Origin: a virus
Virus record (IMG/VR): IMGVR_UViG_3300043803_001657
Location: 1 to 24,024 of that record
DNA length: 24,024 nucleotides
Strand: one strand, 5' to 3'
The notes beneath the pieces are model-generated. The model was not told where the DNA came from, ran no database searches, and was given only the letters and a program-made list of their open reading frames with translations. The first letter of the stretch is position 1, and the number at the start of each line of letters is the position of its first letter. The translations under genes and the position numbers were made by a program. Positions 7,106-14,926 of the stretch are shown in pieces.

Positions 7106-7151
7106 GGGCCAACCCCCAAAGAAAAACCAACAACCAACAAACAAATAGTAT
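7106..7151 (+). promoter_or_regulatory. A/C-rich leader of the capsid gene
   Basis: The 46-base gap before the capsid ATG is almost free of G and T after the first few bases, with repeated CCAACAA/CAACAAAC units and an ATAGTAT just before the start. No Shine-Dalgarno and no start-associated element is present. An unstructured A-rich leader is a known way of obtaining strong initiation, which fits the most abundant virion protein. The role is an inference. Confidence 0.4.
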
Positions 7152-8000
7152 ATGGCTAACTCATTCGATTCAGCACTCGTCGTAGCGACGATCTCTGAAC
7201 AAGTGCAGACGGTGCTCGCCAACAGGTTGGCCCCGCTTCGCATCTTCAGCACGGATTTCAGCAACGAAGTCCGCAAACCCAAGGACACCATTCAGGTGCC
7301 CCTCGTCACGGCCACCAGCGCCACGACCACCAACCCGACCGATTTCACCCCGGCTTCCGACGTTACCGTTGGCAAGGCGACCGTGACGCTCGACCACTAC
7401 AGCCAGTTCTTCGGCATCACACAGGCCGACCTCGCTCTGGGTCACCGTCTGGAGAACTTGGTTCGTATCAACCTCAACGCCCTCGCCGACAAGTTGTTCT
7501 CGGTGGCGATCACCCCGATCACCACGGTTAACTTCGGCGCGGCCACGGTTACTACGACCACCATCACCCCCGGTTCCGGCCATCTCGCTTCCCTGTGGAG
7601 CGCGATCAGCAAGAGCGACCGCAAGGGCTTGGTTGTCACTCCCGAAATCTACAGCAAGTTGATCCCGACCAACGCCGATTTCCTCCCGCTCCAAAACGGA
7701 GCCTACGGATTCGACCAGGGCATCTACTACGCCAACTCGTTCTCTGGTGCGGTCACGGGCCTCGACGGCTTCGCGGTTTCGCCCGAAGCGGTTGCGGTGG
7801 CCTCGGCCATGCCTGTCATCGACCCGGCGGTCGCTAACCTCCTCTACGTCTCGGACAACGTGACGCTTGAGCAGCTTGGCATGACCGTCATGTATAACAT
7901 CACCGCCTCGCAGTCCACCCGCACGGTGACTGCCTCGGTCGAAGTTATGTTCGGATCGGCAGCCGGTCTGACCAGCGGCACCTGCGCGCTCATCATCTAA
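7152..8000 (+). CDS. Major capsid protein
   Basis: 282 residues starting MANSFDSALV. The sequence is rich in Thr, Val and Ala, with short alternating beta segments. The N-terminal helix-rich arm (FDSALVVATISEQVQTVLANRLAPLRIF) is followed by a stretch resembling VRKPKDTIQVPLVTAT, an arrangement seen in coat proteins of the HK97/P22 fold in which VRKG-like and V.VP-type motifs mark the A-domain strands. It sits directly behind the protease-scaffold gene and ahead of connector genes, where the coat gene is expected. No other head gene of the right size is present. It is followed by a structured, terminator-like gap, so it probably ends the strong head transcript. Confidence 0.85.
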   Translation: MANSFDSALVVATISEQVQTVLANRLAPLRIFSTDFSNEVRKPKDTIQVPLVTATSATTTNPTDFTPASDVTVGKATVTLDHYSQFFGITQADLALGHRLENLVRINLNALADKLFSVAITPITTVNFGAATVTTTTITPGSGHLASLWSAISKSDRKGLVVTPEIYSKLIPTNADFLPLQNGAYGFDQGIYYANSFSGAVTGLDGFAVSPEAVAVASAMPVIDPAVANLLYVSDNVTLEQLGMTVMYNITASQSTRTVTASVEVMFGSAAGLTSGTCALII

Positions 8001-8015
8001 GGCTCGTGTGTTCAC

Positions 8016-8050
8016 CTCCCGGCGGTTTGAGTGGCCCGCCGGGAGTTTCC
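8016..8050 (+). terminator. Strong hairpin after the capsid gene, terminator-like
   Basis: CTCCCGGCGG (8016-8025) and CCGCCGGGAG (8036-8045) form a perfect 10-bp GC-rich stem with a 10-base loop, followed by TTTCC. The T-tract is short, so termination may be partial, lowering expression of the glycosyltransferase genes relative to capsid. It could also protect the 3' end of the capsid message. Confidence 0.6.
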
Positions 8051-8060
8051 ATCTGGGTTT

Positions 8061-8092
8061 CGACCCGAAGGGTCGCGCTTCCACTCAGCGCG
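8061..8092 (+). other. Two further hairpins in the capsid-glycosyltransferase gap
   Basis: CGACCC-GAA-GGGTCG (8061-8075) is a perfect 6-bp stem. A competing stem GGGT-TTCG-ACCC (8055-8066) shares its left arm. CGCGCT (8074-8079) and AGCGCG (8087-8092) form a third perfect stem, followed by GCCCTTTCCTTTTG, which has a T-rich tail. With the 10-bp stem upstream, most of this 112-base gap is foldable, suggesting a double terminator or a structured insertion boundary. Confidence 0.5.
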
Positions 8093-8112
8093 GCCCTTTC
8101 CTTTTGTAGTCA

Positions 8113-9837
8113 GTGGCAAAGATTCATCTCGGCATCATTGTAGGCAACGAAGCGGCCATGATTGGCCGATTTCTTGACTCATTCTTGCCTCATGTTGATT
8201 CGATTTCAGTAGTCCGCGCCTGCGGCAACCAACCGCCCGACGAGACGCTGGACATCGTCAAGGCGCGTGGCTGCATCGTGGGCGAGTATGTGAATCGCGA
8301 AACAGGCAAGGAATGGCCCCACGTCGATAACTTCGCCGCCGCCCGCAACCAGACCTTTGCCCTCGCACCCGAAGGCACCGACTGGATCATGTGGGCCGAT
8401 TGCGACGATCTGCTGGCCGACTCAGGCGCCGAGGCGCTGGCCAAGATTCGCGGCGGCACCGAGATCATCAAAGGCGCTATCTACGCACCGTATGTGACCA
8501 GTGCGTCCGGCAGCTATGCCCGCCGCATCCGCCTCGTCCATGTGGATTGCTACAGCCAGTGGATCAATGCCGTTCACGAGGACATCGAGACGAAGGACGG
8601 CACCAAAAACACTTGGTGCATGGAACTTCAAGTCATCCACCTTCCCGAAAACAACAAGCGCGGCAGCGTAGTCCGCAACCGCGCCATCCTTGAAAGCGTG
8701 CCGCCAGAGCAACGCACGGGCCGCGAATGGTGGTTTCTCTTCCGCGAGTGTGAGACGCAGCAGGACATCCCGAAGGCAATGGAGGCCGCGATCTTTGCCA
8801 CGGCGCATCCTGACCTCGGTGACGAGGAAAAGTTCGTGGCCTATCAAACGATTGGGCGATGGATCAAAGATGTGGACGAGGCCGAGCGCCCCCTGTTGGA
8901 AGCTGTGCGCCTCATGCCGCACCGCCGCGAAGGCTACGCCGAGCTTTGCAAAATGCACACGGCCAGAGGCAACCCGAAAAAAGGGCTGGCCTATGCCTAC
9001 GCGATGGAGGCGCAACCTATGCCCGACGAACCCTCTTGGACGCACGATGCGTCCCTCTACGGATGGCGAGCGCACGATCTAAAGACGCTTGCCCTGGCTA
9101 AAGCCGGCCACACCAAAGAGGCCGAGCGCATCCGCAAAGAATGGCAGAAGCGCCTCAAGCCGCGCATTGCCGTGGGCCACCCGGCGGGCAGGGGGCAAAA
9201 GGACATCGAAGTCCGCAACCTCTGGCTGGAGCGAGCCGCGCACCCGGAGCGCGTGGCGTATTATTTTGGCATCTGCGAAAGCGACACGGAGGTGGTTGAG
9301 CAGTTGCAGCACTACCCGCACGCCTTGGCGCCCGCCGTTCCCGAAGGCCACTCCTCTTCCGTGGCCAACTACAACGCCGCCGCCCGCGCAGCCACGGCAT
9401 CAGGGGCTCGCATCTTCATTATGGCGCAGTCGGACGTTTACCCGCCGCATGGTTGGGATGAGCAAGTGATCCAAGCCATGACCCCGCACATGGACAAGCC
9501 GACCGTGCTGCACGTTTCGGATGGATTCAACAAGCCGGGCGAACAACTCATGACCATCATGACCTTCAACTGGCGGTGGTGGCTGGGCCGCGAATGGCTC
9601 CTTTGCCCCGAATACGACGGCTATTGGTCAGGCACCGAGTTTTCTTTCCGCTCTTACCGAGACGGCGTGGTCGAGGATGCGCGGCACATTAAGTTCTACC
9701 ACGACCACCCGCTATTCACAGGCGCGGCGACAGACGAGTGTTACCGCCGCCAGCAAAACCCAGAGGCCAACGAGCGCGGCAAAGCCGTCTTCCGCCGCCG
9801 CAACCCGGACGCCGTGGCACAAGGATGGGCGCCATGA
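8113..9837 (+). CDS. Glycosyltransferase, family 2-like N-terminal domain plus second C-terminal GT-A-like domain
   Basis: 574 residues from a GTG at 8113; no ATG or clear Shine-Dalgarno sits at a better place. Residues 1-150 are a GT2/GT-A fold: IHLGIIVGNEAAMIGRFLDS, FAAARNQ and the metal/nucleotide-sugar motif WADCDD at 94-99. Residues about 190-350 look like TPR-type helical repeats (AIFATAHPD, EAVRLMPHR, AYAMEAQP). Residues about 385-574 look like a second, divergent sugar-transfer domain, with MAQSDVYPPHGWDEQ and later DARHIKFYHDHP. It would transfer a sugar from a nucleotide donor; acceptor and sugar are unknown. It lies between capsid and connector genes and overlaps the next glycosyltransferase by ATGA, so the two are a coupled pair. 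Confidence 0.85.
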   Translation: MAKIHLGIIVGNEAAMIGRFLDSFLPHVDSISVVRACGNQPPDETLDIVKARGCIVGEYVNRETGKEWPHVDNFAAARNQTFALAPEGTDWIMWADCDDLLADSGAEALAKIRGGTEIIKGAIYAPYVTSASGSYARRIRLVHVDCYSQWINAVHEDIETKDGTKNTWCMELQVIHLPENNKRGSVVRNRAILESVPPEQRTGREWWFLFRECETQQDIPKAMEAAIFATAHPDLGDEEKFVAYQTIGRWIKDVDEAERPLLEAVRLMPHRREGYAELCKMHTARGNPKKGLAYAYAMEAQPMPDEPSWTHDASLYGWRAHDLKTLALAKAGHTKEAERIRKEWQKRLKPRIAVGHPAGRGQKDIEVRNLWLERAAHPERVAYYFGICESDTEVVEQLQHYPHALAPAVPEGHSSSVANYNAAARAATASGARIFIMAQSDVYPPHGWDEQVIQAMTPHMDKPTVLHVSDGFNKPGEQLMTIMTFNWRWWLGREWLLCPEYDGYWSGTEFSFRSYRDGVVEDARHIKFYHDHPLFTGAATDECYRRQQNPEANERGKAVFRRRNPDAVAQGWAP

Positions 9838-10400
9838 AGCTGGAAATCTTGATTCCCACCATCCCGTCGCGTGCGGCCATGCTGGAAAAGTTGCTTGCCG
9901 TCTTGAAGCCGCAGGCCAAGCGCAGCGTCCGCATCACTATTGATGACGGCCCCGGATCGGTCGGGGTTAAGCGCCAGCGTATGATCGAGCAAGCCACGGG
10001 CGACTATGTGGCCTTCGTGGACGATGACGATATGGTGGCGCCCGACTACGTTGCCCGAATCCTTCCCTGCCTTAAAAGCAAGCCCGACGTGGTCGGCATT
10101 ACCATGCACGTCACGATGGATGGAGAGGACTACCGCCCGTCGCCCATTTTCCGCCACAGCCTGCGTTTCCGCGACAACCACCACTGGCAGGGCCAAGACC
10201 GCACACCGCATCATTTGTGCGCCATTAAGCGCGAGGTGGCCCTACAAAGCCGCTTTCCCGATATGATGTGGGGCGAGGACTACAACTATGCGCTCGGCCT
10301 CCTGCCGCATTTACAGACCGAGGAATGGAGCGGCGACGAGCCAATCTACTTTTACAGCTACGTCACCAAGCACTACGACCCCGGCGTGGCGGGGCTTTGA
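9834..10400 (+). CDS. Small family 2 glycosyltransferase
   Basis: 188 residues from ATG 9834, which overlaps the upstream TGA as ATGA; an upstream in-frame extension is rejected because it runs through the first glycosyltransferase gene. Visible GT-A features are the N-terminal strand LEILIPTIPSRAAMLEKLL, the acidic VAFVDDDDMVAPDYV (DDDD at 63-66) that binds metal and nucleotide-sugar, and WGEDYNYAL (GED at 147-149) in the catalytic-base position of GT2 enzymes. It has no membrane anchor. It may modify a virion protein or a host surface glycan. The TGA stop belongs to the next start-associated element. Confidence 0.87.
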   Translation: MKLEILIPTIPSRAAMLEKLLAVLKPQAKRSVRITIDDGPGSVGVKRQRMIEQATGDYVAFVDDDDMVAPDYVARILPCLKSKPDVVGITMHVTMDGEDYRPSPIFRHSLRFRDNHHWQGQDRTPHHLCAIKREVALQSRFPDMMWGEDYNYALGLLPHLQTEEWSGDEPIYFYSYVTKHYDPGVAGL

Positions 10401-10419
10401 CTCGCGGACGTAGGGCATG
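10397..10419 (+). promoter_or_regulatory. Start-associated element at head-tail connector gene
   Basis: TTGACTC begins at 10397, 20 bases before ATG 10417, and GGGC directly abuts the ATG. TTGACTCGCGG is shared with the copy at 1373. I see no strong hairpin in this copy. Confidence 0.55.
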
Positions 10420-10755
10420 GCGAATCAGTTAGACACGGCGCACATCCTTGGCGTGGCCGCGATTACGGACGTAGGCGGCGAATATGTGACCATCGGTGGC
10501 ACACAACTCAAGGCCGTGGTCGGCGACATGGATTTGCGCGACGAGCTCGCCGAGGGCGGGGTGCGACAGATCCGCTCGGTGCGAGTCGGGATTCCGCGCA
10601 GCGAGTTTGAACGCTGTATTGCAATGGGAATTAAGACTGTGGAGATCCCTGCCATCTGGAGTCGCATCACCGTCCGCGACATCGAGCTTCAAGTCCTCGG
10701 CGTGGCGCAGGACGCGGCGGTCATCGAGATCACAGCCGGCGGGCTGGCGGAGTAG
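10417..10755 (+). CDS. Head-tail attachment protein, FII-like
   Basis: 112 residues, mostly beta strand: a hydrophobic N-terminus, VTIGGTQLKAVVGDMDLRDEL, VRQIRSVRVGIPRSEFERC, then VRDIELQVLGVAQDAAVIEITAGG. Small beta-rich proteins with a central IGG and a C-terminal D..V..I.a pattern are typical of lambda gpFII and similar head completion proteins, which form the ring that receives the tail. Position after the capsid block and before the gp10-like and tail-terminator genes fits. The family is divergent, so the role is inferred from position and strand pattern. Confidence 0.6.
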   Translation: MANQLDTAHILGVAAITDVGGEYVTIGGTQLKAVVGDMDLRDELAEGGVRQIRSVRVGIPRSEFERCIAMGIKTVEIPAIWSRITVRDIELQVLGVAQDAAVIEITAGGLAE

Positions 10756-10759
10756 GGCG

Positions 10760-11644
10760 ATGGCTGCGGCTATCTCAGTCGAGATTTCCTTGGACGAACT
10801 GCGGAAGATGGTGCCGAAGTTTTCCACGGCCACCACGCGGGAAGTGGGTATGGAGCTTTTCAAGCAGGCTCGACTCATGGTGCGCGACGATGGCGACAAC
10901 GGGCTTTTGGCGATTACGCCCCCCAAGACGCAGGAGATGGGCGAGAGCGCGACCACCCGCGACATCAATCGCGTCTTTGTCACAGCGGCAACCATCCGCG
11001 CCATCCTCAAAGACAGCGGAGAGCGCGGAGCCCGCTCGGCCTTTCGGCGATACATAACACCCGGCCCCGACTATTCGCAGGCCCGCGCCTTGGATTTCCT
11101 CAACAACCAAACGCCAACCACCGTAGAGGTTCGCCCCTACACCACCAAGAACGGCAAGCGCGTCCGCAGCTACACGCAGACGCGCCAAGTCTCCTCATTG
11201 GGCGATTCTCGCCTTGGGCGCTTGCAGTATGTGGATGATGCGCCGAGCCGAACCCTGCACAAATCGCGCAAGAACTCCCGTGGCCAAGTGCGGCAAGCAA
11301 CGTGGTCGCAGCTTGTGATGAGCAAGGGCCAGATGAACAGCTACACCAAGGAAGTGGTCAAGCGTGTCGGCACGATGAAAGCTGGCTGGGGCGCGGCAGC
11401 AAGGCAGGCTGGTCTTTCGGTCAATCTGCCAGCCTTCGCCGCCCGCAACGTCAAGCGCGCCAGCGGCAAGGGCCGCACAAGTGTCGCCAACCCCAACAAT
11501 ATGTATGTGGAACTGGCCAACACCACGCCCAACGCCGCAACGATCATCAACCAGGGCGCGGTGAATTGGGTGGTTCGCCTCCGCCAAAAGCAGATCGAGC
11601 GCGAAATGAACAACCGCATGAGCAAACTCGCCGCCGCCGCATGA
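10760..11644 (+). CDS. Probable tail completion / minor tail protein (gp10- or Z-like position), 294 aa
   Basis: ATG 10760 is 4 bases after the previous stop; the longer open frame upstream is a shadow of the connector gene. The N-terminus reads EISLDELRKMVPKFSTATTREVGMELFKQARLMV, a helical start similar to HK97 gp10-type and Z-type neck proteins, which bind between connector and tail tube. The centre is basic with many Arg and Ser (RSYTQTRQVSS, RTLHKSRKNSRGQVR) and the C-terminus is a basic helix, RLRQKQIEREMNNRMSKL. It is about twice the length of most gp10-like proteins, so extra domains are present. Function is assigned from order only. It overlaps the next gene by ATGA. Confidence 0.5.
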   Translation: MAAAISVEISLDELRKMVPKFSTATTREVGMELFKQARLMVRDDGDNGLLAITPPKTQEMGESATTRDINRVFVTAATIRAILKDSGERGARSAFRRYITPGPDYSQARALDFLNNQTPTTVEVRPYTTKNGKRVRSYTQTRQVSSLGDSRLGRLQYVDDAPSRTLHKSRKNSRGQVRQATWSQLVMSKGQMNSYTKEVVKRVGTMKAGWGAAARQAGLSVNLPAFAARNVKRASGKGRTSVANPNNMYVELANTTPNAATIINQGAVNWVVRLRQKQIEREMNNRMSKLAAAA

Positions 11645-12519
11645 TCCACCGCGAACTTGAAGGCGCCTTTGCCGCCTACCTTACCGCCAACCGCACAGGC
11701 ACCGCGCTGTCGGGCATCCCTGTGCGTCATGCTGTTCCCGTCGATGCGCTGTCCCTGCCGTGCGTCATTGTCGCCTCGGCCACAGCGGAATTGCTGGAGG
11801 GCGGCGTCCGACAGGCTACTCGCGCCACGATGGATTTCTCGGTCATCTCCGCCGCCAATGCCGGCGCAGGCTGGCAGGCCGCACACAAGGATCGTGTGGC
11901 CGCGCTGTCGCGCCTTTTGGACGATACCAACACCAACACCGCCCTTGCCGCCATCAACGCGGCACAGACGGATTTCACGCTCTACGGCTGGCATCTGGCC
12001 GAACTTACCAGCGAGACATCGGCCAATTACCAGAGCGACAGTATCCGCATCAGCCTTGTCGCAGGCGAGCGCATCAACACCTCCCCGACTGGCCCCACGG
12101 CCACCCCGCAAAATTACAGCCTGCGGCACGAGATCGAGCAAATCGTGTCGGCCCACCTCGGCACCGAGCTTCCCGGTGCCGTGACGGATGACTACACGGT
12201 GTATCCCTATTACTCGGAAACCGCTGTCCCGCCCCGTCGCATTGTCGCCGCCTGTCTTTCCGCCGAGCGCCCGTTTCCGCAGTTGGCCCGCTGGTCGGCG
12301 CAAGTGACCATCCACGTTATCACGCCCGGCCAATACGCCAGCACCCACGACGAAGCGGTTACTTTGGTGCAGGAAACCCTGCGCGATATTGTCGCCCAAG
12401 ACTTCACCACTGCGAACGTCACGGTGGCCGGGATGCTGGAGACGGGTCACTCGGTCGATAGCTCCGACAACCGCATTACCGACGTGTTGGCCGTGACCCT
12501 CTATTGCCAGCAGAATTGA
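11641..12519 (+). CDS. Tail terminator-like protein with internal duplication, 292 aa
   Basis: Start ATG 11641 overlaps the upstream TGA. The protein reads as two copies of one domain. Copy 1 (about 20-145) has LPCVIVASATAEL, DFSVISAANAGAGWQAAH, LSRLLDD and SIRISLVAGE. Copy 2 (about 175-292) has PRRIVAACLSAER, TIHVITPGQYASTHDE, VQETLRDI and DVLAVTLYC in the same order and spacing. Each copy resembles gpU/DUF3168-type tail terminators, which cap the tail tube as a hexamer and dock to the head. A fused dimer would give a three-subunit ring. The domain call is by strand and helix pattern and gene order. The TGA is part of the following start-associated element. Confidence 0.6.
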   Translation: MIHRELEGAFAAYLTANRTGTALSGIPVRHAVPVDALSLPCVIVASATAELLEGGVRQATRATMDFSVISAANAGAGWQAAHKDRVAALSRLLDDTNTNTALAAINAAQTDFTLYGWHLAELTSETSANYQSDSIRISLVAGERINTSPTGPTATPQNYSLRHEIEQIVSAHLGTELPGAVTDDYTVYPYYSETAVPPRRIVAACLSAERPFPQLARWSAQVTIHVITPGQYASTHDEAVTLVQETLRDIVAQDFTTANVTVAGMLETGHSVDSSDNRITDVLAVTLYCQQN

Positions 12520-12538
12520 CACGCCCCGCGAGGGCATG
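12516..12538 (+). promoter_or_regulatory. Start-associated element at tail tube gene
   Basis: TTGACAC begins at 12516, 20 bases before ATG 12536. GCCC (12522-12525), loop CGCGA and GGGC (12531-12535 region) form a small stem directly adjacent to the ATG. The preceding stop TGA is inside the element. Confidence 0.6.
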
Positions 12539-13087
12539 GCTATCACTTACGGCTCTGGCGCTGGCTTTTCTCGCTCGACCAGCAAGTCCTTTGAATACGT
12601 TGCCCCACAGGACAAGGACGGAAACGTGGCGGACAATATCCTCAAATACACGAGGACCGAAACCACAACCGAAACCGTTACTTCTACTTTTGGAGCTCCA
12701 GACATTGATGGCGATGACGCTTTAAGCGCCACACTTACATGGAGCGTTGATGAGGTAATTGTCGATCCGTCAAGTGCCGGTGTAGCGCCTACTGCCGCTC
12801 GCACCTACAACCCTCGGTGCGAAGCCTCGGCCACTATTCTTGCGGACTCTTTTACCTCTGCAACATTTGAAATAGATGGCACTACTTTTGACGTTTTGAG
12901 CGCCGAGAAAGCTGAGACGGCAGGCGATGTCGTTAAGTTTAACATTCGCGGCGTTTACTACGGAGCGGGCGGAAGCCTGACGGTCGGCAGCATTGCCGCA
13001 GGCGGCACCATCCGCACCGAAAAGCGGTTCAGCAACACCGATTTCGTCCGCACCGTCACCACAACCGTAGCCTTTAGCGGTTCGTAA
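12536..13087 (+). CDS. Probable major tail tube protein
   Basis: 183 residues, rich in Thr, Ser, Gly and Ala with alternating beta strands (TETTTETVTSTFGAP, ATLTWSVDEVIVD, VVKFNIRGVYYGAGG, RTVTTTVAFSG). It has no helix-rich region and no cysteine-rich motif. The size and all-beta character fit siphovirus tail tube proteins, and it lies between the tail terminator and the chaperone and tape-measure genes, the V position of lambda. The middle of the gene (about 12700-12900) is somewhat AT-richer. It could instead be a tail-associated decoration protein, but no better tube candidate is present. Confidence 0.57.
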   Translation: MAITYGSGAGFSRSTSKSFEYVAPQDKDGNVADNILKYTRTETTTETVTSTFGAPDIDGDDALSATLTWSVDEVIVDPSSAGVAPTAARTYNPRCEASATILADSFTSATFEIDGTTFDVLSAEKAETAGDVVKFNIRGVYYGAGGSLTVGSIAAGGTIRTEKRFSNTDFVRTVTTTVAFSGS

Positions 13088-13099
13088 CCGCGCAAGCGC

Positions 13100-13663
13100 A
13101 TGGACGCGCTCGCGGCAGAGTCTTTCTTAAACGCGCCGCACAAAGTGTGCGGTCTGCGGATGCAGCCCCTTTCCTTGGGCCACGCCTTCACGCTGGAGGC
13201 CATTGCCTCGCCCTTCTACCACGGCAACCTTGGCAGCGAGGCCGATCTGCGTCTGGCTGTGTGGATCTGCTCTCGCCCGCCTCTGACCCTGCCACAGATG
13301 GACGGATGGCGCTGCCGCCTGTGGAAGTGGCGCAAGATGGATTTTGTGGCCGAGGTGGCAAGGTGGCAGACCTACGTTGCCGACTACTGCGCGCCTCCGC
13401 AGATGTGGAACAAGTCGCCCAAGGCCGGCGAAGAACGCGGCGAACCCTCGCGCATCCCGAACGCCATCACGACCGTTGCCCGCCTCATGCGCCTTGGCAT
13501 GACCGAGAAACAGGCCTGGGCCACGCCAGTCGGCGCGGCGGCATGGTATGAAGCCGCAGCCTACGAAACCGAAAGCGGCACGCACCTCGATATTGTGACC
13601 GACTCGGAGCGTCTGGCCATCGCCAACAGCAAGGCCCGCAAGGAGGAGAAACAAAATGGCTGA
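13100..13663 (+). CDS. Probable tail assembly chaperone, 187 aa
   Basis: A helical protein between tail tube and tape measure, the position of lambda G/GT. Features include a hydrophobic N-terminal part (SLGHAFTLEAI), a conserved-looking DLRLAVWICSRPP, Trp-rich WRCRLWKWRKM, and a C-terminal helix ending in a basic KARKEEKQNG. Chaperones of this kind coat the tape measure during tube polymerisation. I found no slippery site that would create a frameshifted G-T fusion, so if this is the chaperone it appears single. The ATG at 13100 lies next to a GCGC-rich inverted sequence. It overlaps the tape measure gene by 8 bases. Confidence 0.5.
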   Translation: MDALAAESFLNAPHKVCGLRMQPLSLGHAFTLEAIASPFYHGNLGSEADLRLAVWICSRPPLTLPQMDGWRCRLWKWRKMDFVAEVARWQTYVADYCAPPQMWNKSPKAGEERGEPSRIPNAITTVARLMRLGMTEKQAWATPVGAAAWYEAAAYETESGTHLDIVTDSERLAIANSKARKEEKQNG

Positions 13664-14921
13664 AGTAAAAGTAAAAATCACAGCGGCCAACCAGACGCAG
13701 ACAGGCTTTCAGTCTGTGCTGGCCGACGCCAAGAAGACGGCAACTCAGGTGCAGCAAACTTTTTCGCGCACCTCGGCCCCCACGTTTCGCCCTATCCCGC
13801 AGGGCAAAACTCAGACAGGAGATTTTTCAAAAGAGCTTGCCGATTTGGCCAACGCTTCCAATGAGGGAACAAAAGCTGCCGCCGAGGAAATGCTGGCTGA
13901 ACTTCGCCGCGTCCGCGAAGGAGCGAAAACAACCGCCAGCGAAATAGAAAACATCCCGACGCAGGCCGGCGGGCTGATTGGAAGACTTTTCGGAGCCGGT
14001 GCCACGGGAGTCGGAATCGGCCTGGTCGTAAAGCAGCAGATTGAAAAAGTCGCCGAAGAATATACCAAGCTCATTGATCTAAACGCCACGCTCGACTCGT
14101 CATTCAAAGCGATCGGCAGCGCAACCACTTTCGACGGAATCATCAGCGGGGCAAAGCAGGCGCAGGAGCAAATCGCCAACATCGCAAAAGAAACGGAGAA
14201 TTTCAAAAGCGGCTTCCTAAACAATGTTGCAAATTTCTTCACGGGCGGGCAGTTGTTTGCCAACGCCGATCAGCTTGTTGCCGACGCAGGAAAAATCACA
14301 GTCCAGCAAGTTATTGCCAGCCTCAAAGAGCAAAACAAAAACCTGACCCAGCAAATTGCAGGAGCAAAAGAGGGGCGACTTGACCAAGTAGAAAAAGGGC
14401 AGGAAACCCAACGACAACGAGCAGGCTTGGAGTCGCAACTCAGAGCACTCGGCGCAAGCCCGGAACAAATTGCAACGGGCCTGCAAGCCTTCGACCGCCA
14501 GCGGAATTTGCAGCAAGAAAAGAAATTTGCCCAAGAAGACTTCACCGCGAGACAAAAGTTTGAGGAGCGCCAGAGGCGGGAGGCGGAAAGAAGCGGCCAG
14601 CGGCTTTCACCCGGAACACGTCTTGGCGACGTTGTTGGAAAAGAACTTGGGCCAGGCAACATTGAGGGCATAAAGCGGTTTGAGCGCGAGCAGATGTTGC
14701 AAAATCAAGAGGCAGCAAGGGCAGCGCAGCAACAGGCGATAATGACCGGCTCCTTCGGCGCCTCTCAACTCCAACGCATCGGCTTCGCCTCAAACGAGTT
14801 TTTCGACACCCGCCGCAAAGAAGACCCCACCAAAGTCATGGAGCGGATGCTTTCAGAGCAGAAAAAAACCAATCAAATCCTCGGAGCGGGCGAACCGTTG
14901 GTCTTGCCCGCATCCAACTAA
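13656..14921 (+). CDS. Short tape measure protein
   Basis: 421 residues; start ATG 13656 with a perfect AGGAGG at 13641-13646, 9 bases upstream, the best Shine-Dalgarno in the structural block. Residues 1-110 are polar and helical (Gln/Thr/Ala-rich). Residues 104-125 form a glycine-rich hydrophobic segment (GGLIGRLFGAGATGVGIGLVV), the membrane-like stretch common in tape measures. The rest is long coiled coil rich in Gln, Glu and Lys, including EERQRREAERSGQR. Tape measures set tail length at roughly 1.5 angstrom per residue, which would give a tail of only about 60 nm. The region after 13810 is AT-richer than its neighbours. Confidence 0.75.
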   Translation: MAEVKVKITAANQTQTGFQSVLADAKKTATQVQQTFSRTSAPTFRPIPQGKTQTGDFSKELADLANASNEGTKAAAEEMLAELRRVREGAKTTASEIENIPTQAGGLIGRLFGAGATGVGIGLVVKQQIEKVAEEYTKLIDLNATLDSSFKAIGSATTFDGIISGAKQAQEQIANIAKETENFKSGFLNNVANFFTGGQLFANADQLVADAGKITVQQVIASLKEQNKNLTQQIAGAKEGRLDQVEKGQETQRQRAGLESQLRALGASPEQIATGLQAFDRQRNLQQEKKFAQEDFTARQKFEERQRREAERSGQRLSPGTRLGDVVGKELGPGNIEGIKRFEREQMLQNQEAARAAQQQAIMTGSFGASQLQRIGFASNEFFDTRRKEDPTKVMERMLSEQKKTNQILGAGEPLVLPASN

Positions 14922-14926
14922 CTTCT

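Noticed and set aside
11341-12546. 401-codon minus-strand open frame opposite the tail terminator gene
   Set aside because: Shadow of GC-rich codons; Arg/Gly/Val-rich without domain pattern, and it spans several coupled + strand genes.
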